Both the position numbers and the translations under genes were made by a program. From Thermodesulfovibrionales bacterium (lineage in GTDB: Bacteria; Nitrospirota; Thermodesulfovibrionia; Thermodesulfovibrionales; SM23-35), in NCBI GenBank assembly GCA_031082155.1, contig JAVHLL010000010.1, positions 23,975 to 87,974 on the forward strand: 64,000 bases of DNA. Reading direction: 5' to 3'. The notes beneath the pieces are model-generated. The model was not told where the DNA came from, made no database searches, and worked only from the letters and a program-made list of their open reading frames with translations. Positions within the stretch are counted from its first letter, which is position 1, and each line of letters opens with the position of its first letter. Shown here piece after piece: positions 36,483 through 46,208 of the stretch.

Positions 36483-36522
36483 GATGTGTTTTTACTTATG
36501 GTCTTATTAGTATATTATGGTG

Positions 36523-37821
<1,299 letters not shown>

Positions 37822-37840
37822 TTATGAATGTTCAAAGAGG

Positions 37841-38419
37841 CTAATGCGCAATAACTTTCGCTGTCACTTCCCGGACAGCTTCTGCGAGGACAACACTCAG
37901 TCCTTTTGCAAGACTCTGGAAATCCCTGTTTTCGAGTTTCACCTGCTTTGTGATCACAGCATGAGAAAGTTCCCTGTTGTCAGAAGAGACGAGTTTCATG
38001 TCGAATGCCAGCTCTCCAAAGACATCATTTCCGTCCCCTGTTCTCTCGAATCTTTTCAGGTTGATTTCGAGCACATAAGAACCCTCGGACCTCAGAGAAG
38101 AGGTGCTTACGTCATGGAATTTGCCTGTGTCATACAGTGACCCCTGAATTGCCTTCTTTACCATCTCATCCGGCGGGGATTCCCATTTCGCATACCGTGA
38201 AATCTGGAGCTGATAAGGGGATCTTCTGTACACGATATAAGATTGGCTAAGGTGACGGGGAGCATCCATGATGATCGCAAGAGATGCCTTCCTGTCCTGA
38301 GTCGTAGTATCAATCATCGCAGTATCGGGAAGAGCGAGGCTGTAAATCTTTGTTTCGGGCATGCTGCATGCCGTCAGCGAAACCAGAACACTTACCATGA
38401 TAAACATTCCTCTCATCAT
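37841..38419 (-). CDS. ABC-type transport auxiliary lipoprotein (PqiC/MlaE-associated)
   Basis: 192 residues. Lipoprotein signal MFIMVSVLVSLTACS (Cys about 18), then a domain with KIYSLALPDTAM, YRRSPYQLQISRYAKWESPP and LRSEGSYVLEINLKRFE, matching the PF03886-type auxiliary lipoproteins found with MCE transporters. It would sit in the outer membrane as the lipid-receiving or docking component. The ATG at 38419 follows GGGGG by six bases; a longer ATG at 38452 lies inside mlaD. One base separates it from the mlaD stop. Confidence 0.83.
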   Translation of the reverse strand: MMRGMFIMVSVLVSLTACSMPETKIYSLALPDTAMIDTTTQDRKASLAIIMDAPRHLSQSYIVYRRSPYQLQISRYAKWESPPDEMVKKAIQGSLYDTGKFHDVSTSSLRSEGSYVLEINLKRFERTGDGNDVFGELAFDMKLVSSDNRELSHAVITKQVKLENRDFQSLAKGLSVVLAEAVREVTAKVIAH

Positions 38420-38420
38420 C

Positions 38421-39317
38421 TCATTCCCCCCGATTCTCTTTATAGAGCACACTCCAGGGTTTGTGTTTTATCTCCTGGAGGAGGTCTTGCATTTCTTCCG
38501 TGGTTCTTGTCATTGCATTGATCAGGTTTTCGATATTCCTCGACTGGTATTCGATTGTTTTGTCAGCTGTTTTTGAAGTTTTTTCGACAGACTTCGCAGT
38601 TGACTCTATGCTCCTGATCATCTCCCCGGCCTTTTCAATGTCCTCCCGGGCTTTCTTTACCAGTGTCGTTATTTCCCCCCTGTTGCTTTTCACGATATTG
38701 TCTATTTCGTTCAGAACTCCCTCCAGCTTATCGGTTGTTGCCTTCAGCCCTATTGCAATCTTTTCGAGGTTTACCGATCCTGACACAATTGCATTGTTGG
38801 TATTTCCTATCAGGGCTTCGACATTCTTCAGGTTTTTCTCGTTAAAGAGCTTGTCGATATCCGTAATCAGCCTGTCGACTGACGCTGAGAGTCCGTTGAG
38901 CTTTGCCATGAGCACATCAATTGGCACCTTTTCTTCAGAGGGTATGGTATCTCCGGCCTGAATAACCTCATTGACCGTATCGTTGACGGAAAGAAGAAGG
39001 TAAATGTCTCCCACGAAGCCAACCTGCGTTATAAGGGCCTTTGTCCCTTTATAGAGCACCGTACCCTCTTTTACCCCGATCCCGATGGTTACCGATTCTC
39101 CCGGTTTCCCGGGTGCAAAAATAGTGAGCACCCTTCCTACCCTGACTCCTCCGAGCCTCACCTGTGCTCCGGGCTCCAGCCCTGCCGCATTCATGACCTT
39201 CACGGTATAGGTGTCGAGCTTTTCGAAAAACTGTCCGCCCCCTATCAGAATAACGAAGGCGCTCAGAATCGCAATCGAACTAACTATTATTATTCCCGCC
39301 TTGATTTCGTCTCTCAT
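38421..39317 (-). CDS. mlaD: MCE/MlaD-family protein (set 2)
   Basis: 298 residues: N-terminal transmembrane helix (AGIIIVSSIAILSAFVILIG), MCE domain at about 35-115 (YTVKVMNAAGLEPGAQVRLGG, QVGFVGDIYLLLSV) and a long amphipathic helical tail (130-280) with regular Thr/Lys/Glu heptads. It lacks the beta-barrel-like C-terminus of the mlaD at 16820; here a separate lipoprotein gene follows instead. AGGGAAAT precedes the ATG. Confidence 0.9.
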   Translation of the reverse strand: MRDEIKAGIIIVSSIAILSAFVILIGGGQFFEKLDTYTVKVMNAAGLEPGAQVRLGGVRVGRVLTIFAPGKPGESVTIGIGVKEGTVLYKGTKALITQVGFVGDIYLLLSVNDTVNEVIQAGDTIPSEEKVPIDVLMAKLNGLSASVDRLITDIDKLFNEKNLKNVEALIGNTNNAIVSGSVNLEKIAIGLKATTDKLEGVLNEIDNIVKSNRGEITTLVKKAREDIEKAGEMIRSIESTAKSVEKTSKTADKTIEYQSRNIENLINAMTRTTEEMQDLLQEIKHKPWSVLYKENRGE

Positions 39318-39347
39318 ATTTCCCTTTGCACCATTTTCCAGGATTCT

Positions 39348-40133
39348 TTACTCACCGACGATTATTTTAAAATAATCTTCTGGCGAATACATTTCCTGTT
39401 CTGGCTTTCTGTCAAGAAACATCCTGATCCTCGGATTGTCCGACGCCTTGAGTTCATCGAGCGTTCCGGCAAATATTACCTGTCCCTTGTCAAGCATGAT
39501 AACATAATCAGCGATAGTGAATACACTTGGAAGCTCGTGGGTTACAACGATTATGGTCATTCCGAACACATTCCTCAAATTCACAATCAATTCATCAAGA
39601 CCTGCGGCGGTCACTGGATCAAGACCTGCTGACGGTTCGTCAAAAAAAAGTATTTCCGGGTCCAGAGCTATCGCCCTTGCAAGCCCTGCTCGCTTCTTCA
39701 TGCCGCCCGAAAGCTGTGACGGATAAAATTTGTCGAAACCCGACAACCCTACAAGGTCAAGTTTCATGCGTACCATTATATCTACGGTTGATGCATTGAG
39801 TTTTGTGTGCTCACGGAGAGGAAGGGCGACATTTCCGGCAACGGTCATGGAATTGAGAAGGGCTGCCCCCTGGAAGAGGACGCCCATTTTCTTCCTCACT
39901 CCGTTCATCTCGTCTTCGTTTATCTTTGTGATATCATTGCCGTTGAGCAGTATCTCTCCTCCGGTCGGTTTCAGGAGCCCGATGAGGTGTTTCAGCAGCG
40001 TACTTTTCCCGCATCCGCTCCCACCGAGAATCACCGTGGTTTTTCTTTTTGGTATGGAAAAAGAGATGTTTTTCAGGATCTCCCTGTCCCCGTAGTGAGT
40101 TATAAGGTTTCTGACTTCAATTGCTGTTTCCAT
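39348..40133 (-). CDS. mlaF: Phospholipid ABC transporter ATPase MlaF (set 2)
   Basis: 261 residues. Walker A GGSGCGKSTLLKHLIG at 33-48, signature LSGGMKKRAGLARAIA near 137 and Walker B ILFFDEPSAGLDP. A paralogue of the mlaF at 18282. The upstream gap to mlaE (313 bases, with one to two REPIN-like elements) is unusually wide for an mla operon, so it may have its own promoter or lower coupling. AAGGATT is upstream of the ATG. Confidence 0.93.
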   Translation of the reverse strand: METAIEVRNLITHYGDREILKNISFSIPKRKTTVILGGSGCGKSTLLKHLIGLLKPTGGEILLNGNDITKINEDEMNGVRKKMGVLFQGAALLNSMTVAGNVALPLREHTKLNASTVDIMVRMKLDLVGLSGFDKFYPSQLSGGMKKRAGLARAIALDPEILFFDEPSAGLDPVTAAGLDELIVNLRNVFGMTIIVVTHELPSVFTIADYVIMLDKGQVIFAGTLDELKASDNPRIRMFLDRKPEQEMYSPEDYFKIIVGE

Positions 40134-40215
40134 TATTCAATCCTTAAAGTACAGACATTCAGTACAAAAGAATATTGCTTTTCTAACCATAGCCTCATAG
40201 CAATTGCCACAGAGT

Positions 40216-40276
40216 TGTCATTCCCGCTTGTCGGGAATCTTTCTTGAAGAAGGATGCCGGACAAGCCGGCATGACA
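40216..40276 (+). repeat. REPIN-like repeat, copy 6
   Basis: Left arm TGTCATTCCCGCTTGTCGGG, centre AATCTTTCTTGAAGAAGGAT, right arm GCCGGACAAGCCGGCATGACA. Orientation as in copies 1, 3 and 4. It lies between mlaE and mlaF of set 2. Confidence 0.85.
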
Positions 40277-40322
40277 GTTACCTGTGCTTCACTCAGCATA
40301 ACTTAGGTCGCTCTTTATAGCT

Positions 40323-40424
40323 TGTCATTTTCAGACTTGATCCGTCTGCGACTCATAGAGGGAATCCGGTGTCAAAAGCCTTTGTGAGAAGAACTGGATT
40401 ATCCGGTCAAGCCGTATAATGACA
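40323..40424 (+). repeat. Degenerate REPIN-like repeat, copy 6b
   Basis: Begins TGTCATTTT and ends GGTCAAGCCGTATAATGACA. The outer termini and the CAAGCCG core of the right arm are kept, but the left hairpin is eroded and the centre is expanded with GGGAATCCGGTGTCAAAAGC. A decayed second element directly after copy 6. Confidence 0.45.
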
Positions 40425-40446
40425 AAATCCAAATTTATAACAAACT

Positions 40447-41253
40447 CTACGTAAAATAAAAGAACAGCGACGTAAACAACAGATCAAAAACTATCACAAG
40501 GAATATGGACGCCACGACTGCGGCAGTCGTCCTCCGCCCGACTTCTTCGGCGCCTCCGGTAACCTTGAATCCCTGATATGCTCCGACAACGGTTATGATA
40601 ACACCAAAGGCCCATGCCTTCATGAGTCCCGTAAGGACATCTTTTACGAGGAGCGCGTTCACTGTCTGCTGGAAATAATTGAAGGGATGGATTTCGAGCA
40701 CTGAGACAGAAAGAACAAAACCTCCGATTATCCCTATCAGATCCGAAAACAGGGTAAGGGCAGGCACCATGACCATGAGGGCAACGAGTTTCGGCACAAC
40801 GATAAAACGCACCGGATTAATTCCCATACTGATGAGGGCGTCAACCTCTTCAGCCGCCTTCATTGAACCAATCTCGGCAGCATAAGCTGAACCACTCCTT
40901 CCCGAGACGATAATCGCGGTAATGATCGGTCCGAGTTCACGGGTAATGGAGACGCCTACGAGGTTTGCTACATAAATAAGCGCTCCGACCTTTTTCAGCT
41001 GGTAGGCTGCCTGAAAGGCAAGTATTATTCCTATAAAAAAGGATATGACGGCAATAATGGGAACCGAGTTGTATCCCGCCTTGACCATTTCGTAGATGCT
41101 CGCCCTGAAACGGAGGGGCTTCCCTTTGAGGGGGGAGATGCACGACCAGTAGAATATGTCATTGACGATCTTCGAGGCATCATTGATATCACGGAATACA
41201 GCTCTGGCTTTTTTCCCGGCATGACCGAAAAGGCTTTCAGCTATTGATGGCAT
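40447..41253 (-). CDS. mlaE: Phospholipid ABC transporter permease MlaE (set 2)
   Basis: 268 residues, about six membrane spans. Family core: FQAAYQLKKVGALIYVANLV, TRELGPIITAIIVSGRSGSA, MKAAEEVDALISMGINPVRF and GFKVTGGAEEVGRRTTAAVV. I start at the ATG at 41253, which overlaps the STAS gene end by 17 bases; a longer ATG at 41355 would lie wholly within that gene. Gene order STAS-mlaE couples the lipid transporter directly to the partner-switch genes. Confidence 0.92.
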   Translation of the reverse strand: MPSIAESLFGHAGKKARAVFRDINDASKIVNDIFYWSCISPLKGKPLRFRASIYEMVKAGYNSVPIIAVISFFIGIILAFQAAYQLKKVGALIYVANLVGVSITRELGPIITAIIVSGRSGSAYAAEIGSMKAAEEVDALISMGINPVRFIVVPKLVALMVMVPALTLFSDLIGIIGGFVLSVSVLEIHPFNYFQQTVNALLVKDVLTGLMKAWAFGVIITVVGAYQGFKVTGGAEEVGRRTTAAVVASIFLVIVFDLLFTSLFFYFT

Positions 41254-41566
41254 CGTCAAGATTTCCGTAGATCTCGAAGACCCTGTCCAGCTTGGAGAAT
41301 TTAAAAATATCCATAATCCCTTTGGGTATGCTGAAAAACTGGAGCCTCCCGCCATACGATTTTACGTATTTTAGACCTTCTACAAACGTTGCGATTCCGG
41401 AACTGTCGATATAGGAGACCTCCCTGAAGTCAATGTACAGTGCAGGGACTTTTTTTATGAGAATGCCCATCAATTCCTCTCTGAGTTCGGGCGAGGAATA
41501 CATATCGATTTCACCCGAAAGTGTGAGCACTTTTTTCCCTTTATGATCAATTACCTCTATATTCAT
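41237..41566 (-). CDS. STAS-domain anti-sigma-factor antagonist (RsbV/SpoIIAA-like, or MlaB-like)
   Basis: 109 residues, one STAS domain. The phosphorylatable Ser lies in VSYIDSSGIATFVEGLK near residue 58, as in SpoIIAA/RsbV. AGGGAGAA precedes the ATG, which overlaps the RsbW-like stop as ATGA. Two readings are possible: an anti-anti-sigma factor switched by the kinase upstream, or the MlaB subunit of the lipid transporter downstream, which is also a STAS protein. The position between rsbW and mlaE fits both. Confidence 0.88.
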   Translation of the reverse strand: MNIEVIDHKGKKVLTLSGEIDMYSSPELREELMGILIKKVPALYIDFREVSYIDSSGIATFVEGLKYVKSYGGRLQFFSIPKGIMDIFKFSKLDRVFEIYGNLDDAINS

Positions 41567-41979
41567 TTCTCCCTGCCGAGATATTTTATGAGAATAAGTT
41601 TGTTCCCTTTCGTTCTTTTTTCATCATATTCAAAGACATCGAATACCCTGCGGATAAAGTGCACACCCAAACCTCCCGGCCTTACATCCTCAAGGTCTCT
41701 CCCTTTTATCAACCGGATGTCAGCCTTGATGCCCCTATCTTCCAGAATAACTGTGAATTTCTTTTTTGTGTTCATATATTTTAGAACAATTTCCTTTGAC
41801 GTGTCTCCTTTATATGCATGTTTGATAATATTGGCGCATGCTTCATCAACAGCCAGCCTTATCTCTTCGATAATCTTTTCTTCGAATCCGCATTGTTCCG
41901 CTATTTTCACGGTAACCAGTCTCACCACAGAGAGATATTTTGGATGTGAAGGAAACGAGATTCTGAGGGAGTCCTTCAT
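41563..41979 (-). CDS. RsbW-like anti-sigma-factor serine kinase
   Basis: 138 residues, GHKL ATPase fold of the HATPase_c_2 type. N box DEACANIIKHAY near 46-57, G1 box EDRGIKAD near 85 and the glycine-rich RPGGLGVHFIRRVFD near 101. It would phosphorylate the STAS partner and/or bind a sigma factor. The ATG at 41979 is five bases after AGGA and starts two bases past the SpoIIE-like stop; an ATG at 41991 overlaps that gene. Confidence 0.88.
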   Translation of the reverse strand: MKDSLRISFPSHPKYLSVVRLVTVKIAEQCGFEEKIIEEIRLAVDEACANIIKHAYKGDTSKEIVLKYMNTKKKFTVILEDRGIKADIRLIKGRDLEDVRPGGLGVHFIRRVFDVFEYDEKRTKGNKLILIKYLGREK

Positions 41980-41980
41980 C

Positions 41981-43318
41981 TCATTCCTCATCTTTCATGA
42001 AACGCAATTCCATGAGAGTAAGGTCATCGGCTATTTCTGCTCCCTTCGAGAATTTATGCACATAGTCCGCGATCTTTTCTATCAGCCGTTCGTCATTCCT
42101 CTTCTTCTTTACGAATGCGAGAAGGGCATCAAATCCAAGGCGCTTTCCTTCCCTGTTCTTTGCTTCAAACACCCCGTCGGTAAGAAAAAACAGTCTGTCT
42201 CCGCTGTTCAGGGAATAGGTGCTGACAGGATAGGCTTCGGAAACAATACCCAGCGGTGGACCGGACAGACCGGATATCACCTTCACTTCTTTTTTCCTGA
42301 CCAGGAGGAACGGGGGATGTCCGGCATCAGATATTTGAATATCTCCCGTCAGGATGTCTATCAGTGCATACTGCGCGGTGAGGAACATCCCTCTTGGCGC
42401 TTTTGAGAGTATATCGTTCAGACTGTTCATAACCAGGGCAGGTGATTCTTCCATATGGGAGAGATAGCGGAAATCACTGATGATCTTTGCCATATACAGT
42501 GCTGCAGAAACTCCCTTCCCGGAAATATCACCGATGAAGACCCCGAGTTTCCCCTCAACTGACTCGACAAAATCATAGAGATCCCCTCCCACCTGCTTTG
42601 CCGGCACATTGATTGCTGAGACTGTAACGTTCCCTTTGTGAAGGACAGGGGTTTCAGGAAGAAAACTTTTCTGCAATACAGACGCGATCTCGATCTCCTG
42701 TTTCAGTCTCTCTTTCTCAAGAGATTCTTTATAATAGAGCGCGTTTTCTATCGCTATCGCAAAATGTCTTGCGAGTATCTCCAGTATCTCGTTGTCATAT
42801 TTTTCTTTCCGGGGATTGAGAATCTCTGCAACACCAATGAGTCCTCTTCTTCCAACCAGCGGAACTGCAATAAGCCTCTTTGTGAGAAATCCGGTTGCTT
42901 TATCAGCCTCCTGATAAAAGCGTGTGTCTTTCTGAACGTCATTGATGATTAGCACTTTCTGGTGTTTCGCCACCCATCCTGCTATGCCCTGTCCGATATC
43001 AAGGGTGATCTTGTTCTTCAGGATATCCGTCGCAGATGCCTCCCTGCAGAAAGCGACTTCGAATTCCAGTTTTTTTGTGTTTTTGTTGTAGAGAAGGATT
43101 GAACATGCCTCTGCATCCATAAGACTTTTTGCTTTTTCGATAACAAGCGTCATGAGCTCGCTGAGATCAAGGGTTGATGATATGAGGATAGAAATTTCAG
43201 TAAGTATCTTGAGGTCTTCGACCTTCTGTTCGAGGTGTTGCAGGTATTCCTTTGATATTGCTGTGTTGCGCGTGCTTCGCATAGTGTATTGGATAACAGA
43301 TTTCAGGGAAGATTTCAA
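41981..43318 (-). CDS. GAF-SpoIIE-type serine phosphatase (RsbU-like)
   Basis: 445 residues. A coiled-coil start, a GAF sensor domain (about 35-190: SLMDAEACSILLYNKN, GIAGWVAKHQKVLIINDV) and a PP2C/SpoIIE phosphatase domain (about 215-440) with metal-binding Asp residues in VGGDLYDF, GDISGKGVSAAL, ISDAGHPP, FLTDGVFEA and ADDLTLM. It would dephosphorylate the STAS antagonist. The start is uncertain: TTG at 43318 or ATG at 43282, neither with a good ribosome site. Between the HD-GYP sensor and rsbW on the same strand. Confidence 0.9.
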   Translation of the reverse strand: MKSSLKSVIQYTMRSTRNTAISKEYLQHLEQKVEDLKILTEISILISSTLDLSELMTLVIEKAKSLMDAEACSILLYNKNTKKLEFEVAFCREASATDILKNKITLDIGQGIAGWVAKHQKVLIINDVQKDTRFYQEADKATGFLTKRLIAVPLVGRRGLIGVAEILNPRKEKYDNEILEILARHFAIAIENALYYKESLEKERLKQEIEIASVLQKSFLPETPVLHKGNVTVSAINVPAKQVGGDLYDFVESVEGKLGVFIGDISGKGVSAALYMAKIISDFRYLSHMEESPALVMNSLNDILSKAPRGMFLTAQYALIDILTGDIQISDAGHPPFLLVRKKEVKVISGLSGPPLGIVSEAYPVSTYSLNSGDRLFFLTDGVFEAKNREGKRLGFDALLAFVKKKRNDERLIEKIADYVHKFSKGAEIADDLTLMELRFMKDEE

Positions 43319-43338
43319 GATAAATCATGAACTGATAC

Positions 43339-45948
43339 TTAAAGAAGATCCTGGTTTTTCAGTATTTTGACGAATGCCTTGACCACTTTCGGATCGAAAT
43401 GTTTTCCGGACTCGTTGAGGATATATTCAAGTGTCTGCTGCTCTGACCATGCGGCACGATACGGCCGATCAGAACGCAACGCGTCCCATACGTCAACTAC
43501 CGCAAAGATACATGCCTCAAGTGGTATCTGCTCTTCCTTCAGCCTTCGGGGATATCCTGTTCCGTCCCACTTCTCATGGTGGCAGTAAGGAATGTTGAGC
43601 GCATGCCTGAGGAAAAATATCGGCATGAGCATTTCATAGGCATAGGTCGGATGCTTGCACATAATTTCATATTCGTCTTTGTTGAGAGGGCCGGGCTTAA
43701 GGAGCACCGTATCGGGAATTGCCATCTTGCCTATGTCATGGAGAAGCGCGCCTCTTCTGATATGCACGACCTCTGCGTCGCTCATTCCCATGCTTCTCGC
43801 AAGTTTTGTGGTCATTTCGGTAACACGGAGAGTATGTCCTTCTGTCTCCTTGTCGCGCATATCAAGGGCATGCGACCATCCTTCAAGCGTGGTATCGTAG
43901 GCAAGCGTCAGTTCTATATTGGAGCGCTGCAGTTCATCAAAAAGCGATGCATTGTCTATCGCGATAGCAGCTTGCGCAGCAAGGGCTTCGAAGAATTCCA
44001 GCCATTCAGGGTCGGGATCCAGTTCGGTTCGGTGGAAAACCTCAAGCACTCCCTTCACCTGTCCCTTGATGATAAGAGGTACAGCATGGTGCGCAAGGAA
44101 TACTTCTCCTGCGAGGATCTGCGACCTTACACAGGGATCTTCCGTTTTCATAACGTTCGGCACATTGATAATCCGTCTTTCGAGGGCAGCTTTCCCTGCG
44201 TGACCCTCTCCGATTCTTAACCGTGTCTGCTTTATGGTGCGGGAACGGAACCCGCGGCTGGCTGCATATTCAAGTATCCCCGTCGAAGCATTCATCAGAA
44301 GAACAGTTGCTGCGTCAGTATTGAGCTGGCTCGTTACATGCTCAAGCAGTATATTCAGCGTCACACGGAGATCAAGGCTCGCGCTGATTGCCATGTCTAT
44401 CGCGTGGAGCGCATAAAGACGCTGCAAGCGCTGTTCAGTCTGTTCATAAAGTGTTGCCCTCTGGATTGCATTTGCCGCAATTTCACCAATTGTGGTCAAT
44501 AACTGAATCTCATAACTCTCAATGTCGGATCTCCGCCCTATCCATATCGCGCCAATAGTCTGGCGCAGTGTCATCAGGGGAACACAGGCAACTGCCTTGA
44601 GGTCGCCTATAAGGTCGGGACGCGCAAAACGGGTATTCGAGAGAGCCGAATTGTTCACATATGGTTTTCCTGTTTTGATAACAGTTCCACTTATTCCTTC
44701 CCCCGCGAGCAATCTTACCCCTGTCCAGTTAGACCAATCTCCTTTTGATGTTTCGATTACCGTTTCTCCGCTTGCCGGATCACGCATTGCGAGAGACACC
44801 CCATCAGCCCTCATGAATTCCATTAACTGATCAATGATTATCGGCAGCATGTCGGCCCGTGTCTGTGCAGAACGGAGAGCTGTTGTTATGGCAGCAATTG
44901 CTTCCATCTCTCTTTGTTTGAATTCAGCTATTTCCAGGAGGGAAGCAACGCTCATCTTACTGCCGGGAATATGCGAGACAATTGCCATTACATGCTTGAC
45001 GTTTCCTTTGCTGCCAAGGAAACGGAATTCATGAGATTTGTTGCCGGTTTGACCAGACATACCTTCTTCGAAGGCTGCCTTCATCTTCTCCAGATCATCC
45101 TTCAGAATAAAATGAAAAAGATTCTTTTCTCCTTCGATATTCTCTTTGCTATATCCTGAAAACCGCTCAAACGCCTTGTTTGCCATACATATATTCATAT
45201 CGTTTTCAAAAATTATGGTCGGGGCCCCGGCATTTTCGAAAATAACACGGTATTTTGTCTCTAATTGCTTGTGTTCCTCTTCAGCCCTTCTCCGTTTCGT
45301 AATCTCTTCGGATATATTTGCGATCATGTCATTTGTTACATTTTTCAGTGATTCGAGAAGTTCCATGTCCGAACCGCCGGACACCCTTGCATTGAGATCG
45401 CCTTTTGTTACACGGTGCAGAACATCGAAATGTTCCGCGAGGCCAATGGCAAACTCATGGCAAAGGTTCACATTCTCATTCAGGTCTTCTGCGGTTCTGT
45501 TCACCACGCGCTTCAGCATGCTTATCAGTTCTATTGATGAGTTTTCAGGTATTACTACTGACGGATCACCTTTTGCTATTCTTCGTAATGCTTCAAACAC
45601 TTCCGATAAGCTGATTGAGAGTTCGAGCCCTATTCGTTCCATTTCACGGTCATGTTCCTGTACGAGTGTCCGGAATTCCCTGAACTGCCTGTCCACAATC
45701 TTGAGAGTGTCTTTTATAGACTCACGGTCAATATTTTCGGCAAAGACGCTGCATCCGATACACAATTCAATTTTGTCGAGGAAATTACCCTGGATAGAAT
45801 CATTGCAAAGAGTTTGCGGAATGAGCCAGCATTGCAGATTCGCGGATTCATAGGCAGGACATTTCGTCTCCGTACATTCCAGGATTTCCCAGCATTTCTC
45901 CATTTTGGTCATTGCTCCAATATATTGCAGTTGACCATGAAACTTCAT
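43339..45948 (-). CDS. PAS-GAF-GAF-HD-GYP sensor phosphodiesterase with N-terminal two-CW domain
   Basis: 869 residues, with no transmembrane helix evident. Order: an N-terminal Cys/Trp-rich module (CWEILECTETKCPAY, CIGCSVF; residues about 20-70), helical linkers, a PAS domain at about 230-345, a GAF domain at about 350-500, a second GAF at about 515-665, and a C-terminal HD-GYP domain with HDIGKMAIPDTVL, HHEKWDGTGYPRRLKEEQIP and VVDVWDAL. HD-GYP domains usually hydrolyse cyclic di-GMP. It is 20 bases upstream of the SpoIIE-like gene, so c-di-GMP turnover and partner switching may share input. Start could also be ATG 45912 or 45903. Confidence 0.88.
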   Translation of the reverse strand: MKFHGQLQYIGAMTKMEKCWEILECTETKCPAYESANLQCWLIPQTLCNDSIQGNFLDKIELCIGCSVFAENIDRESIKDTLKIVDRQFREFRTLVQEHDREMERIGLELSISLSEVFEALRRIAKGDPSVVIPENSSIELISMLKRVVNRTAEDLNENVNLCHEFAIGLAEHFDVLHRVTKGDLNARVSGGSDMELLESLKNVTNDMIANISEEITKRRRAEEEHKQLETKYRVIFENAGAPTIIFENDMNICMANKAFERFSGYSKENIEGEKNLFHFILKDDLEKMKAAFEEGMSGQTGNKSHEFRFLGSKGNVKHVMAIVSHIPGSKMSVASLLEIAEFKQREMEAIAAITTALRSAQTRADMLPIIIDQLMEFMRADGVSLAMRDPASGETVIETSKGDWSNWTGVRLLAGEGISGTVIKTGKPYVNNSALSNTRFARPDLIGDLKAVACVPLMTLRQTIGAIWIGRRSDIESYEIQLLTTIGEIAANAIQRATLYEQTEQRLQRLYALHAIDMAISASLDLRVTLNILLEHVTSQLNTDAATVLLMNASTGILEYAASRGFRSRTIKQTRLRIGEGHAGKAALERRIINVPNVMKTEDPCVRSQILAGEVFLAHHAVPLIIKGQVKGVLEVFHRTELDPDPEWLEFFEALAAQAAIAIDNASLFDELQRSNIELTLAYDTTLEGWSHALDMRDKETEGHTLRVTEMTTKLARSMGMSDAEVVHIRRGALLHDIGKMAIPDTVLLKPGPLNKDEYEIMCKHPTYAYEMLMPIFFLRHALNIPYCHHEKWDGTGYPRRLKEEQIPLEACIFAVVDVWDALRSDRPYRAAWSEQQTLEYILNESGKHFDPKVVKAFVKILKNQDLL

Positions 45949-46095
45949 TTCACTCTTTCGGGAAGATAGTAGTTCTTTATTCTTGCCTGTTCTATGGTGT
46001 TCATGGAAACATTAATTATAAAAAATATAACCGATAGCAAACCCCAGGTTAATAAATAGCTTTTGCTTTATTTTAACAGACTATAAATATGGAGT

Positions 46096-46121
46096 CAATA
46101 GCTGAAAAGTTTTGACTATTG
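46096..46121. promoter_or_regulatory. Imperfect palindrome between divergent HD-GYP and M28 genes
   Basis: A 26-bp dyad with outer arms CAATAG/CTATTG matching perfectly and an A/T-rich centre (AAAAGTTTT). It lies in the AT-rich divergent gap, about 90 bases before the M28 ATG and 150 before the HD-GYP ATG, so it could be an operator. No family is recognised. Confidence 0.3.
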
Positions 46122-46208
46122 TTTAAAAATACGGAATAATCTTATCTATGAACACTGGCATATTTCCTTGTCACTTTTTTGTGCAGATCGCTTTCATGGT
46201 ATTTTCTG

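Larger units (their letters stand above)
40134..40446. other. Gap between mlaE and mlaF (set 2) with repeats
   Basis: 313 bases without a gene. It holds REPIN-like copy 6 (40216-40276) and a degenerate 102-base relative (40323-40424). In other mla operons mlaE and mlaF overlap (as in set 1 here), so insertion of these elements has probably separated the two genes. Confidence 0.6.
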
